Positions 10,804 to 21,063 of a DNA stretch of 64,000 bases are shown piece after piece; positions within the stretch are counted from its first letter, which is position 1; each line of letters begins with the position of its first letter. Source of the stretch: Siphlonurus alternatus. Lineage: Eukaryota; Arthropoda; Insecta; Ephemeroptera; Siphlonuridae. The notes under the pieces are model-generated. The model did no database searches. It had not been told where the DNA came from and saw only the letters and a list, made by a program, of their open reading frames with translations. Position numbers and translations under genes: made by a program. The stretch spans positions 6,773,142 through 6,837,141 of the forward strand of contig OX463778.1 of NCBI GenBank assembly GCA_949825025.1. Reading direction: 5' to 3'.

Positions 10804-11450
10804 AGCTTATCATGGTCACAATGTAGCGCAGTGCGCTTGACTGAGTCTCGTCAGATCACCGACGTCAAGCAACGCCAAGCTTGGTTAGTAGTTGGATGGG
10901 TGACCATTTTCAACAAAAACCACGTTTCCCACCAAGAGGTAAATCGTTGCGCTTTTCCACCATGTGCCATGTGTTCCCCTGGCTTATATATGGACCATTG
11001 CGGACTCTGCTTGCATGCCGAGGCATCTATAGCAGTCAAGACGTGTGTGACTTTGCTGCGTGCGTATTACAGACTTGTGACGTCATTTCATCTACCTTAT
11101 GCAATTACGTTTTGTCTTAACTAGGTGAAATTACTTGTGTTAATTACTTTACGATCATCACTCTCATCCCCCAATACGTGCAATGACTGTAAGACATGCT
11201 CCAGCAGTGTGTTTAACGTCAATCTTCTTTCATCGTCGTCTCGCCGCGTTCCATCCGACAAACACAGCTAGTGCATTGTTGCAACGCTGGTAGCAGTATG
11301 GGCATCATTTCAGCATTCAATTCTATATGGACCATTGCACTCACGCTTCATTGACAAAAGCTGTAGCGTCCATCCTGGTTGAGGTTTTCACGTTTTCCTC
11401 AGTTGCAAGCAAATGCCGGGATGGATTTTGTCAGGTAGTGGCCGCCCCCG
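10804..11450 (+). mobile_element. 5S rRNA-derived SINE with an insertion
   Basis: 10840-10915 reads CGTCAGATCACCGACGTCAA, then TTGGTTAGTAGTTGGATGGG, then TGACC, clearly the 5S rRNA internal promoter region. The central domain (TCCATCCTGGTTGAGGTTTT, about 11369) and tail follow after a gap. TATATGGACCATTGC occurs at both 10987-11001 and 11324-11338, so about 320 bp between them were inserted or duplicated. Not a functional 5S gene: the 3' half is missing. Confidence 0.7.
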
Positions 11451-11547
11451 TTCCGGAAGAACCCACGATACGCTAATTTAGGGTTTCGGAAGGTTCAAAG
11501 ACTTCAAAGTTTCAAACTTAGTGAGTAATTAGTAAGTAGAAGTACCC

Positions 11548-11886
11548 AATGGACAACATACATGATGAAAAAATTTTATTGCAGAAATGAATAGAGGGTA
11601 TCAAATTATGCTACTCTGAGTTTTTTTCAGATTTTTTTGAGACCCGGAACTATTTTTAAATAATTATTGAAAGTCCTGTGATTTCAGTTAGCACCCCTGA
11701 ATTCTTAATTAAAAGGATAGAGACTGGACGCCTATATTGACGCCTCTCCCGGGGGCGTGGCCGCACTTTCAATAATTATTTAAAAATAGTTCTGGGTTTA
11801 AAAAAATCAGAAAAAATTCAGAGTAGCATAATTTGGTACCCTCTATTCATTTCTGCAATCAAAATTTTCATGTATGTTGTCCATTA
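11548..11886. repeat. family C foldback MITE, copy 1
   Basis: Arms: TGCAGAAATGAATAGAGGGT, ATGCTACTCTGA and their complements near 11820-11870, with outer arms AATGGACAACATACATGA and TCATGTATGTTGTCCATT. The centre has CACCCCTGAATTCTTAATTA. Non-coding. Confidence 0.8.
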
Positions 11887-12237
11887 TTAGGGCTTCATTA
11901 AAAATAAATAATTTTAAATTTTAACTAACTGTAAATATACTAAACGTTCTGGGGAAACTCCCTCTTTAAAAATAAACTCCCATGTATGTTATCATACTCA
12001 TAATTTATCACATATGTTAAATTATTGTCGTTAAAAATATATTTCCTCTTTCTATAAGGGATGGGGGTACACTGCAGAAGTGCATTTTTAAAAATTTTTT
12101 TTTGCAGTTTGAAATGTCTTGTTAACTATAGATAAAAATATGCAATTTACGTGCATATATTAAAAATTAAAACCATTAGAAAATATACTGTTTATATTAA
12201 GACTGCAACTGCAATCTCTAAGAATTAAGAATTAATA

Positions 12238-12485
12238 AGATAACGCCACTAATGTTAAAAAAAATCCCTCACACAAAAATGATGAAAAACATTTTAGAAT
12301 GTTCTCCTACATCTCCTATAATCAGTAGCTAAAATATCAGGTATACAAATACGATCTAGTTTTTGAGTTATGAATTTTTAAAGTTGACTAATTTAACATT
12401 ACTGATAGGGGATGTAGAGGAGAACATTTGAAAAAAAAATCATAATTTTTGTGCGAGGAATTTTTTTAACATTGTTGGCGTTATA
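12238..12485. repeat. family H palindromic MITE, copy 1
   Basis: Ends ATAACGCCACTAATGTTAAA and TTTAACATTGTTGGCGTTAT; inner words GTTCTCCTACATC and GATGTAGAGGAGAAC. Related copies at 23808-24135 and 59145-59460. 11887-12237 before it is AT-rich without a gene. Confidence 0.75.
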
Positions 12486-12940
12486 AGTAGCTATTTTTCA
12501 AGCTCTAAACAATCAAAATGACTTTTATTAGAAATATAATTTGTCTTCTTTCGTATCTGGCGGACTTAATACGTAACCGAATAAATTAAAGTACAGCTCA
12601 AAATGTTCACTAAAAATTTAAATTTCACTAATATAAAAATAAATTAATTTTATATTCATTAAATGACATGAAATCTAATTTATTAAAAAGAAATCTTAGT
12701 TCTTTCTTTAAGTTTTTTTTTTTTTTTTTTTTAGTTTTTATTTATTATTATTATTTTTTTTTAGTTAATTTCAACGGGTGAATGAACACTTACAGTGAAT
12801 GGACTGCTCAGCAATCTTTTTCACTTGCCCCATGGGCTCTTTTCATTATTTTGACTTGTACATTGTACAGTACATTGTGATATGTATGTTATTTGTTCTC
12901 ATGCAAGAAGTAATAAAATAAATAAAAGTTTTATATATTA
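12486..12940. other. AT-rich stretch with T-tracts
   Basis: Includes a poly-T block near 12713-12733. No gene seen. Confidence 0.45.
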
Positions 12941-13560
12941 TTATATATAAAAGTAATTGTAAGCAGCAGCCAATAAGAAGAGACTCCGGTTCACGTCAAC
13001 ATCGCTGTTTGCTGAGAGTGTGACCTTTTCTCGCATCCCCGCGGTCCGAAGTCCGGATGGTCCGCGATACGACTCCCGCCGCCGTGTCTCCTGCTGCTCC
13101 TCAGTATTGCAGAGCTCGAGGTCGCAGGAACATCTCCTCAACTTCCTAATGGCGTCTCTCACTCTCGCGACATGGTGCTCATGTATGTAATCTTCTCTTT
13201 CTGTACCTCTTCTTTTCTTTCAATTATTATATAATTTTACTGATTATTAAGGCAGTGTTCATGTTTAGTTAGTTTGTTTGTATTTATATTTGCATTATGT
13301 ATTGATTTTTTTTTCTTCCATTTCTTTATTTTTTAAAAAATATTATATAGAGTTAGCAAATGCAGTGAAGTTTTTTAATATAAAAGTATTTTTTGCCTGT
13401 ATCATGTAATTTTGTTATGATTTCTATGATTTTTTTTTTCTTGTAGCTGTTTGTTGTTGTTTTGTGTCAGTCTTAGTTTTTTGTTTGTTCTTTTATCTTG
13501 ACGTAATCCAAGTTTGTCATTGTACAACCAAAATGATTGAATAAAAATTTGAATTTGAAT
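12941..13560. repeat. GC-rich patch followed by a LINE-like 3' tail
   Basis: 12975-13180 is GC-rich and open on both strands (minus 12941-13162, 73 residues); it contains TCTCGCGA at 13164-13171. The DNA then becomes T-rich and ends ATTGAATAAAAATTTGAATT, a tail common at 3' ends of arthropod LINEs. I read the whole as the end of a LINE, but the GC-rich part could be a promoter or unrelated exon. Confidence 0.35.
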
Positions 13561-13754
13561 GGAAGGAGTCAAAAATAGACTATAATTCCACGTACATAGT
13601 TTGATGATGTTGTTGCAGATATAGGTTTTAAAAAGTGTCTATGCATATATATTATACATGGGTCTTCCAGGTGACGTCATAAATGACGTTTTACATCAAG
13701 TGGTAAGAAAAACAGTATCGAATGACCTTCACCTTACAAATAAATTACATATAG

Positions 13755-13915
13755 TGGAGTATTGAGCTAATTTTTTTTATTGCAGAAATGAATAGAGGGT
13801 GCAAAGTTATGAACCCCTGATGTTTTTCAGCCCTGGAAGCATTTTTAAAAATTTATAGAAAGCTCTTTTTGTAACGTCACGCGGCGGCAAGTCCTATATC
13901 CTTTTCTTAAGGGCA
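13755..13915 (+). repeat. family C MITE, half copy
   Basis: GGAGTATTGAGCTAA, TTATTGCAGAAATGAATAGA and GGGTGCAAAGTTATG match the left arm of other C copies. The right arm is missing. Confidence 0.7.
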
Positions 13916-14140
13916 GGTCGATATACGATGTAAACAACAAGCAATTTTTTAAACACAGTTTGTCTGTGTTTTAAACCACCTTTAGTACCCCCCCCCCCCA
14001 AATGAAAATAATGAAAAAGTGCCTAGTTATTTACATCGTATCAGCAAAGAAATGTATTGAATTTGTGCAGTGAAATATGCCTCGTTTTATCAGTATATAA
14101 TAACTGCAAATATTTCTATGATGTCACAGATAGAAGACCT
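13916..14140. repeat. family B element, diverged copy
   Basis: Contains a dACGATGTAAACAACAAG-type segment, a C-tract (13988-13997), TTTACATCGTATCAGCAAAG and CTATGATGTCACAGATAGAA like the copies at 31283-31460 and 55985-56150. Boundaries uncertain. Confidence 0.45.
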
Positions 14141-14199
14141 GAGACACTTCTTAATTATTATAGTTTCCGATCGGTATAAAATTATATATACACACACAC

Positions 14200-14760
14200 A
14201 AAAGGTTTGCCTTAAAGGTGCTGCTATTTTTTTATGATATTATTAATGATAAATTTCCAATTCATTTTAAAAAAGAGCTTATTAAGAATAGTGAAATGCA
14301 TATTTATAATACAAGAGGCTGCAATAATTATTTTAGAAAATGGGTTAACAAACATAAATCGGAAGGATCAATTTATAACTGTGGTAAAAAATTGTTTAAT
14401 GAAATGCCTATTAATATAAAAACATGTCCTACAAAAAAAATGTTTAAAAGATTATGTATAGAATTTGTTAAAGAAAAATTTGTGTATACCAGATAAATGT
14501 ATAAGATTATAATTATATATATGTAATAAGTCAATAATATATTTTTTTTTTTTTTATAGCTATAATTGGTAACTATAAAATGTATGATTATTAAGTTGGT
14601 TTTTTGTATCCTAAAAATATTGTACTGTAGGCATAAAATTCTATGAACTATCATAAATTTTATGAACCACCTGTTTTATATTGTTTAATTGAAACAATAT
14701 AATTATAAACTATATTTGTACTGAATAGCGAAAGCTAAATAAAGATTATTTCAATTTCAA
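14200..14760 (+). pseudogene. 5'-truncated LINE, RT C-terminal tail
   Basis: The frame 14218-14496 contains HIYNTRGCNNYF, SIYNCGKKLFNEMPINIK and KKMFKRLCIEF, the conserved H.YNTR...KLFN.LP..IK..FK pattern at the end of non-LTR RT proteins. The 3' end is AAATAAAGATTATTTCAATT. The enzymatic RT part is absent. Confidence 0.75.
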
Positions 14761-15190
14761 ATATCAATTTCACATGCACGAATGTATAATGTAGATAATG
14801 ATTATGTGTGTTTTTTATATATATTTTTTTTTTGTGTCTTGACTTGAACCATCTTGAACGATATATTTCTTCTATATATAAAATTAAAATAGTAATTTTT
14901 CATTAATATTTTCATTATTCTTCGAATTGTACATTTATTCGTATTTTCCATAGTTCAATTTACAGTGTTTTTATAGATTCTAGAAAGATTATTTTTCTAT
15001 GATGTTTTTTTAATTGCTTCTTTTGCCTTGAACTATTATTTGTTCTATAAAATAAAAATAGTAATTTTCCATTAACGATTAATCTCAGTTACTTCGGAGT
15101 CAAAGAATATTTCCCTGATGCAAACGAATCGAATGAAATAAATTTTAATAAAAAATGAGAATGTTCTAAAACTTAAGCGCTTTTATGGTT
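14761..15190. repeat. AT-rich, with a diverged direct repeat
   Basis: CTTGA(A/C)TTGAAC...TTCTATA...AAATAGTAATTTTTCATTAA at about 14838-14915 recurs at about 15020-15078. No gene. Confidence 0.4.
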
Positions 15191-15480
15191 TGAGCACATT
15201 CAGTCTTGCAGTTTTGTTACAGCAGCTCCATTTCCGGTTTTCGTCCATAAGGCCAATGTTAAACTTCTACCTCAGCTTTCACAAAACTAATAAGACAGAT
15301 TTGCTTCAAAATTTGTATGCCACCTATTGATGGTGAGTTTTAAGTCCCCTGCAAGTCTTGATGCATTCAAGCGCTACGATTGCGAGATATCAATCTACTG
15401 AGATTCATCCTTGAAACCATTATTTCCATGCAGCATTATATAATATTGTACGCAAGCTTTGCAGTTTGTACATGACCTCC
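15190..15480 (+). repeat. family I dispersed repeat, + copy
   Basis: TTTATGGTTTGAGCACATT, GCAGCTCCATTTCCGGTTTT, AACTTCTACCTCAG and CAAGTCTTGATGCATTCAAG match, as reverse complement, 34141-34470, and in part 47050-47240. Non-coding. Confidence 0.6.
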
Positions 15481-16530
15481 ATACGATTTTTATTTACATG
15501 TAATTTCTTTATGAACGTTGTCACACAGTCTTTAATTTTAGAATTCTGGAGTGAACTTCTTTATAATATGGCTAAAGTGCGTACCCTTCTGAACTCTCGA
15601 AACTGCAAATATATATTTATCTTTTAAGGTTGCAACGCCAGCAAGTTGGTATAAGGGGTTCATCATTACGCTGCGCCATTTCAGTTCTGGGCTACATCAC
15701 TTTAAATTCCGAGCGCACTGACTTATTGACTTATATGACGATCGAGTGTCGACAGTTTATTTAAATTTATTTTATTATTAAACTTACTTGATCTGTGAGG
15801 TCGAGTTATATCAAGATATTATTTTGATAATATTTATTTAATAATATATTATAATTAAATTATGTATAATATATAACATTATTTATATTTTAATAAACGA
15901 ATTTGCAATACTTTTTTTCCTCACAAAACGGACACATGATCTAAAAAAAATAAAAAAAGATAAAATGCCAAACTCCCCAATGGTGTTTGGGCAGTTCTGA
16001 TTTTTTCATAAAACATCCCATAGTATCATGCATGCATATGGAATATAATAATGCCCCAATCGAGGTTTATTATAGAAAATAATCAATTACAGAGAAATGA
16101 CAATATATAAACCTTTTTTTCTCATTTGATATCTGTTATTCAGTACAAAGATTTAATTTTAAACTAAATTAATCTGATATACATACAAAATACAATAAAA
16201 AATATATATATTTTTTATATTTATGCTGATTATTATGCAGAAATATTGGATAAAGATGATGGTGATGTCAGAATCACATTGGCCTACACAAGACACAAAG
16301 ATAAAATATGACGTAAAAAATACGTCATATATATTTGCTGCTTATAAATAACAAAATAATGATGACGTGTGAAATCATTTGGCAAAAAAATAAACTAGTT
16401 AAAACTTTTGTTCAATCGTATACAAAATTATGGAAACAAAAGTTTTCAATATATTTTTATGACAAAAATCATAGTTGTTTTAATTTACAAAATTAAGCAC
16501 AAACATTTTATCAGTAGCAAGACATGCAGC
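15481..16530. other. AT-rich stretch, no gene recognised
   Basis: Only low-complexity frames. A short inverted pair ATGACGTAAAAAATACGTCAT sits near 16310. Confidence 0.45.
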
Positions 16531-16758
16531 TACAGTCAAATTAATTTGTTATTCCCTCCGGAAGTAGCCGGAAGTTGTGAAACTTCGAAACTTGTGGCTG
16601 TTTTGTTTATAATTCAGTTCAGATACTTTTTGCAGAGGGATTAGCAATTAGCAGTAGAAGTGTGAAATTAAAATTATAAAATACGAATAAGAAGGCCAGA
16701 AACTATAATATATACTTCCGGCTATTTATAGATAGAGTATTTAATTTAATTGACTGTA
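16531..16758. repeat. family A MITE, copy 1
   Basis: Ends TACAGTCAAATTAATTTG and AATTTAATTGACTGTA; sub-terminal CCGGAAGTAGCCGGAAGT and ACTTCCGGCTA are inverted. TA at both edges suggests a Tc1/mariner-like target, but no transposase is present in any copy. Confidence 0.85.
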
Positions 16759-16789
16759 CGTCACTTTTTTAACATAAATGTGAGCATCA

Positions 16790-16905
16790 AATAAATAATT
16801 AAGGTATAACGTATATATAGGTCATAGAGGTTTCAAGTCAGCTAATTTTTCGGTGTTCCCACCGACCTATATTCAAACCTATATATATTAAAAAACAATC
16901 GAAGC
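16790..16905. repeat. family L short element
   Basis: TATATAGGTCATAGAGGTTTC, AAGTCAGCTAATTTTTCGGT and ACCTATATTCAAACCTATATA form an imperfect palindrome. Similar pieces at about 44455-44500, 44698-44760, 47812-47875 and 63435-63485. Confidence 0.55.
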
Positions 16906-18190
16906 TATAATTTTTCTGGCATAATTTAAGAATTTTTTTAAAGAAAAATAACTCTTAATTCATCATCAGAAAATCCCTAAATGGAGGGCTAGGAGATGGT
17001 TTAAAATTAATAGCTTTAATAGTTACTGAGAAAAACTCCAAAATATCTAACATGGTGGCTTATGGAGAAAATCTTCCCTCTGTGTTAATAGGTCTGTTCG
17101 TAAATACATATTTAATCAGAAAAATGATCCTTATGTTACATGTGCAGAAGGTTCATCATTTTCATCAATAATAATAATTTTATATTATTCATGTTTTGTT
17201 GTTACTGTACACGCGTGACAGCGGCGTCGTGTGTCACTATACGATCTCTCCACTGCACGGCTCATATTCTCTCGCTACTAACATTGCTGACTTTGAACTT
17301 AGTGAGATACGAGCAGTCCTGTGTCAACATACACACAAGCAGATCAGTCTAGAACTGTAGCAGATAAGTTTAATTTTATATTTATATACACATCTCGACA
17401 GCACGAACGTTACCCCTAGAGGATAAAAACCATTGCAGGTAAAGGTTAATTTCTTATATCGTTTCACTGATAATGATCCATAGTGGAAATGGTCCCGTTT
17501 GATTGGTGGGCTCTCAGTTGCATGCAATGAAATCTATAAAGGTGCTTCACAAAATAATCTCCAATCCAAGAGGGAAGGGTGCCGTAAGTCGACCAATCCC
17601 ATGATTTTATGGCACCTCTGAAGGGTCTAGAAAAAGAGTTGATGAGATATTTTGTGAATTTGCTGTTTCATTGATATCATTATAGGGATTTAAAAGATTT
17701 TGTCGTATTAACCACTTTGCTGTTTCATAATATTTAAAATTAATATTAAATGGCATTCTGCTCTCAGTGTACTACGTGACTCATTATTTTGTTCAGTGAT
17801 TCATCAGAACGTGACTTGTATCTTGATAAATAAATATTTGGATTTGAATTAGTTGTTAAATTAATGATATCATGGGTCACCGCTTTTTCTTATCAGTCTT
17901 GTCTTGGGGTCAAGAACGCCTGAGTCATAATGTCGATAATGGCCATTGCACATTTGTTGCTTAATAGTAAATACTTGGGTGTATGGCTACATTGAGGCTC
18001 ATTCTTAAAAACGGATCAAGAAGAAGAAGTTGCGTTATCTTAAACGTACAATACGTAAATAAATAGCGATATATTGCATGGTAAGTACAGTATATACGAG
18101 TAGAACAAAAATATATTCTTTTTTGTAATTTAAAAGTAAGTCATATTATGTATATAGGTCACTTAATTTGCTTATCACTACTTTTTTTAA
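16906..18190. other. mixed DNA, no gene recognised
   Basis: A LINE-like tail (GATAAATAAATATTTGGATT, about 17823) is the only recognisable piece. The frames at 17140-17352 and 17324-17527 overlap on opposite strands and lack support. Confidence 0.4.
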
Positions 18191-18194
18191 TAGC

Positions 18195-18195
18195 T

Positions 18196-18261
<66 letters not shown>
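18195..18261. repeat. (CT)n microsatellite
   Basis: About 33 uninterrupted CT units, broken by no substitution. It creates an artefactual Arg-Glu repeat frame on the minus strand. Confidence 0.95.
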
Positions 18262-18263
<2 letters not shown>

Positions 18264-18671
18264 ATTAATTTGGTTTTCATCGTGTTTATTAAGTTTTCAT
18301 TTTTTTTAAGTTTTTTTTTATTATAAACGGTACAAATACAGTCCAACAAAGGCCCTAAAAAAAGCCCTATTCATTAGAAAAGTTGCATTCAATTTTACAA
18401 CTTCTGTATTAAGCTAGATATAAAATAAAATTCCTTATTTTTATATTAAGAATTATATATAAGACATTGCTTCTTAATTATACAGTTTATATCGAAGAAT
18501 ACTCCACTATATAGATAAGTACATACTTCTGAACTTGCAGGATGAAAATCAAGTTGAATATTCCGGCCAATGCATTCTGATTTCTGCATTATCCAATGGT
18601 GTGTAGATGCAGTCTTCAGTTTGGAAAGGCGTCCTATCCCGCAATGCAGTTTATCGGTGGGTGGGGGTGGT

Positions 18672-19098
18672 CAGTGGCGTAACTACAGAGGGGGCCGAGG
18701 GGGCCAGGGCCCCGGGCCCATGCATCAAAGGGGCCTTTTTAGTTAAGCTCCTTGAAGAAATTTCAATTGAGAGTGAAAAAAATAAATAAATAAACTTATA
18801 GGCATGATTTTTTTTTTCCGCGTAAACAAAGGTTTTTAAATACTTCGGAACTGCAGATATAAATTAATAAGGAATTTATAAATATTGCGCAAATTTAATC
18901 TAATTTCATTTCAATATTATGTAATTTTCTGAATTAAAAAAAAAGTGCCACGCCCACTTTTCCTAAAATTTTTCAACTCCGTCGGGATCCCTCCCTCCCC
19001 CCCCCCCCCCCCCCCCCCCCGGAGCCGCCGCTTCGCAGCAAAGGGGCCCATATACGAGCCTTCGGCCTCCGGGTCCACATTTTGTAGTTACGCCACTG
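18672..19098. mobile_element. hAT-type non-autonomous element, 427 bp
   Basis: Termini CAGTGGCGTAACTAC and GTAGTTACGCCACTG. GGGGTGGT at 18664-18671 is repeated at 19099-19106: an 8-bp target duplication, as made by hAT transposases. Inside are GC-rich ends, a poly-C tract (18987-19020) and an AT-rich middle. No ORF for a transposase. Confidence 0.88.
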
Positions 19099-19157
19099 GG
19101 GGTGGTACAACTCCTTCAATGTATCAATGCATTTCGAGATCTTTTTAGGGGTTTATA

Positions 19158-20115
19158 TACACTCTTAATAAAATTTGGCTGAAATTAATGTCAGTATATT
19201 TTTAACTACTGACTTTCAGTAGTTTCGAAAAAATTTCTATGTTTTAACACCTCAATTATATATCCCAGTGTAAGGATATGCTGAAAAAATAAATTGTGCT
19301 GAAAAATAAAAATATGTACTGAAAAAAAAATAATAGCCTGAAAAAAATTAAGGTGAAATTAAAAAGCAAATGAAGAACGCAAACCGTAAATATAATTTAG
19401 TCAGCTGAAGTGGAAAATTTTGTGAACGCGATGATGGCGTCATGTCATGAAATTGAAGAAAAACGATGAGAAATATCTCTACTTGGTTCAAAAGTTTATA
19501 ATATTTGTATTCACTAAGGTGCAACGATACTTTGTGGCGTATTTCTTTTAAGAGATCGTACTTTATTAAGAGATGAGATGCAAATTCAGTTACCCAAACC
19601 TCCTCCATGCCTGTTGTAGGTTAGTAATTGCTATTAGTATTATAACATCGGTCTAATTATCAATTTATATTATTTATATGTTGTTTTTCACCATTTTATT
19701 TATTTTCGCTAATATTTCTAGCTAATTTTATATTAAAATACAATTTTTTCGTTTTTATTTTTTTTTTTACAATGGAATGCTATTACATTAAATTTATGTA
19801 CCACGGTATAATAAAATTATAATAAGTTAATATATTATTAAATCTATAAAAATAAAATTTAATTTTGTTGTATAAATTAAAAAATGACATATTTCTCAAT
19901 TTCGTAAATCGTACATGATTTTAATGTTAAAGAAAACACTGAAAATATTTCAGTGCTTGCTACCCACTGAAAATAGGGTGTCAATTGACAATGGTTTCTA
20001 ACACCTGAAATCCAACACCTGAATAATGTTCAGGGGTATCAATCCACTGAATATAAGATGTCAATTTCAGTATCAGGAATATACTGACATTCAGCCAAAT
20101 TGTATTAAGAGTGTA
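19158..20115. mobile_element. TIR element of about 0.96 kb flanked by TA
   Basis: TACACTCTTAATAAAATTTG at the left and AATTGTATTAAGAGTGTA at the right are inverted, extended by GGCTGAA/TTCAGCC and TGTCAGTATATT/AATATACTGACA. The middle repeats CTGAAAA words. One 86-residue minus-strand frame (19348-19608) has no recognised domain. Confidence 0.75.
19348..19608 (-). CDS. unrecognised 86-residue frame inside the TIR element
   Basis: Begins MEEVWVTEFASHLLIKYDLL and is of normal composition with a hydrophobic end. It could be a relic of the element's own gene or chance. No motif is visible. Confidence 0.15.
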   Translation of the reverse strand: MEEVWVTEFASHLLIKYDLLKEIRHKVSLHLSEYKYYKLLNQVEIFLIVFLQFHDMTPSSRSQNFPLQLTKLYLRFAFFICFLISP

Positions 20116-20446
20116 GGGGTGGGGGGGACAATGACCTTCCAACAACTCCCCCCACCACTTCCCGTGAACCCAACATTGTATAGTCCCTTCATTAAAAAAG
20201 TTAACATTGATGCATCTGCCGCTATTCTACTGATGGTGATGTTTTAACATAATTTTATATAGGTACTGTACTGCATGCATGATTCAGCTGCATTTTGATA
20301 CAGGAAACATCAGGACAATTTCCCCTTCCCCTGGGAGAGCACCTTTGAGGTCTCTTTTGAGATTGTTTGAAATTTTACCCTCGACGTGGTATGTTGACAG
20401 GTTTCGTAGTGCGCGGCGCATAAGAAATCCGTCCCAGTTTCGAGAC

Positions 20447-20576
20447 ATGGCGGCGCGCGGCGCGTGGGCGCTGAGGAACCTCGAGGAAAGCGTCTCTCTG
20501 GCCCAGCTGTTCAGGGCCGTCGTGGCCATCATCTTCATCGTGATCTTCGCACCTCCACTCTTCGTCTCCTACCTTG
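20447..20576 (+). CDS. acyltransferase coding exon 1
   Basis: Codes residues 1-43 and ends in phase 1 before GTGAGC. It begins MAARGAWALRNLEES and continues into a strongly hydrophobic run (AVVAIIFIVIFAPPLFV), a likely signal anchor or transmembrane helix. The frame stays open upstream to 20279, so the 5' end is provisional. A TGACAG at 20394-20399 could be an acceptor for an untranslated first exon. Confidence 0.8.
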
Positions 20577-21003
20577 GTGAGCAGACACAATTTAACGTAC
20601 ACAATTTTAACAAATTTTGTGATTTATTAAAATTACATATTTGGATAGAAGACCTAAATTTCTTTCAGAATTTTTTGAGCCTTCCACAGGTGGATTCAGA
20701 TGGCGACAATGGCGATGTGACGCGATTTTGTCACACAAGCTGTGAAATCCTATGCGGAAGCGAATTCGCCATTGCGGCGGTGAATATCGCGTTAAATTAC
20801 GACGCACTTTTTATTAATCGCCCAATATGGCCGCCAATGGATGTTACAGCAAGTGCGCATTATTCGCTTCACGTCGCAGGCTGGAAATCGCCATGTGAAT
20901 CCGCCTTAACACCCTCAAAATTGAGGGAAAAAGACGCTGTGGCTCATAGATTTGAATATTTTTATTTTATTTTCAGCCATGTCAATTAATACAGAAGTAT
21001 TAA

Positions 21004-21063
<60 letters not shown>

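Noticed and set aside
10822..10915. 5S rRNA gene
   Set aside because: Only the internal promoter part matches; the 5' and 3' stems are missing and the body continues as a SINE. The same holds at 43600 and 50900.
18146..18349. Minus-strand frame with a long Arg-Glu repeat
   Set aside because: Pure product of the (CT)n microsatellite at 18195-18261.
20284..20602. Minus-strand frames opposite acyltransferase exon 1
   Set aside because: Shadows of the GC-rich coding exon; the + strand frame fits splice phases and domain identity.
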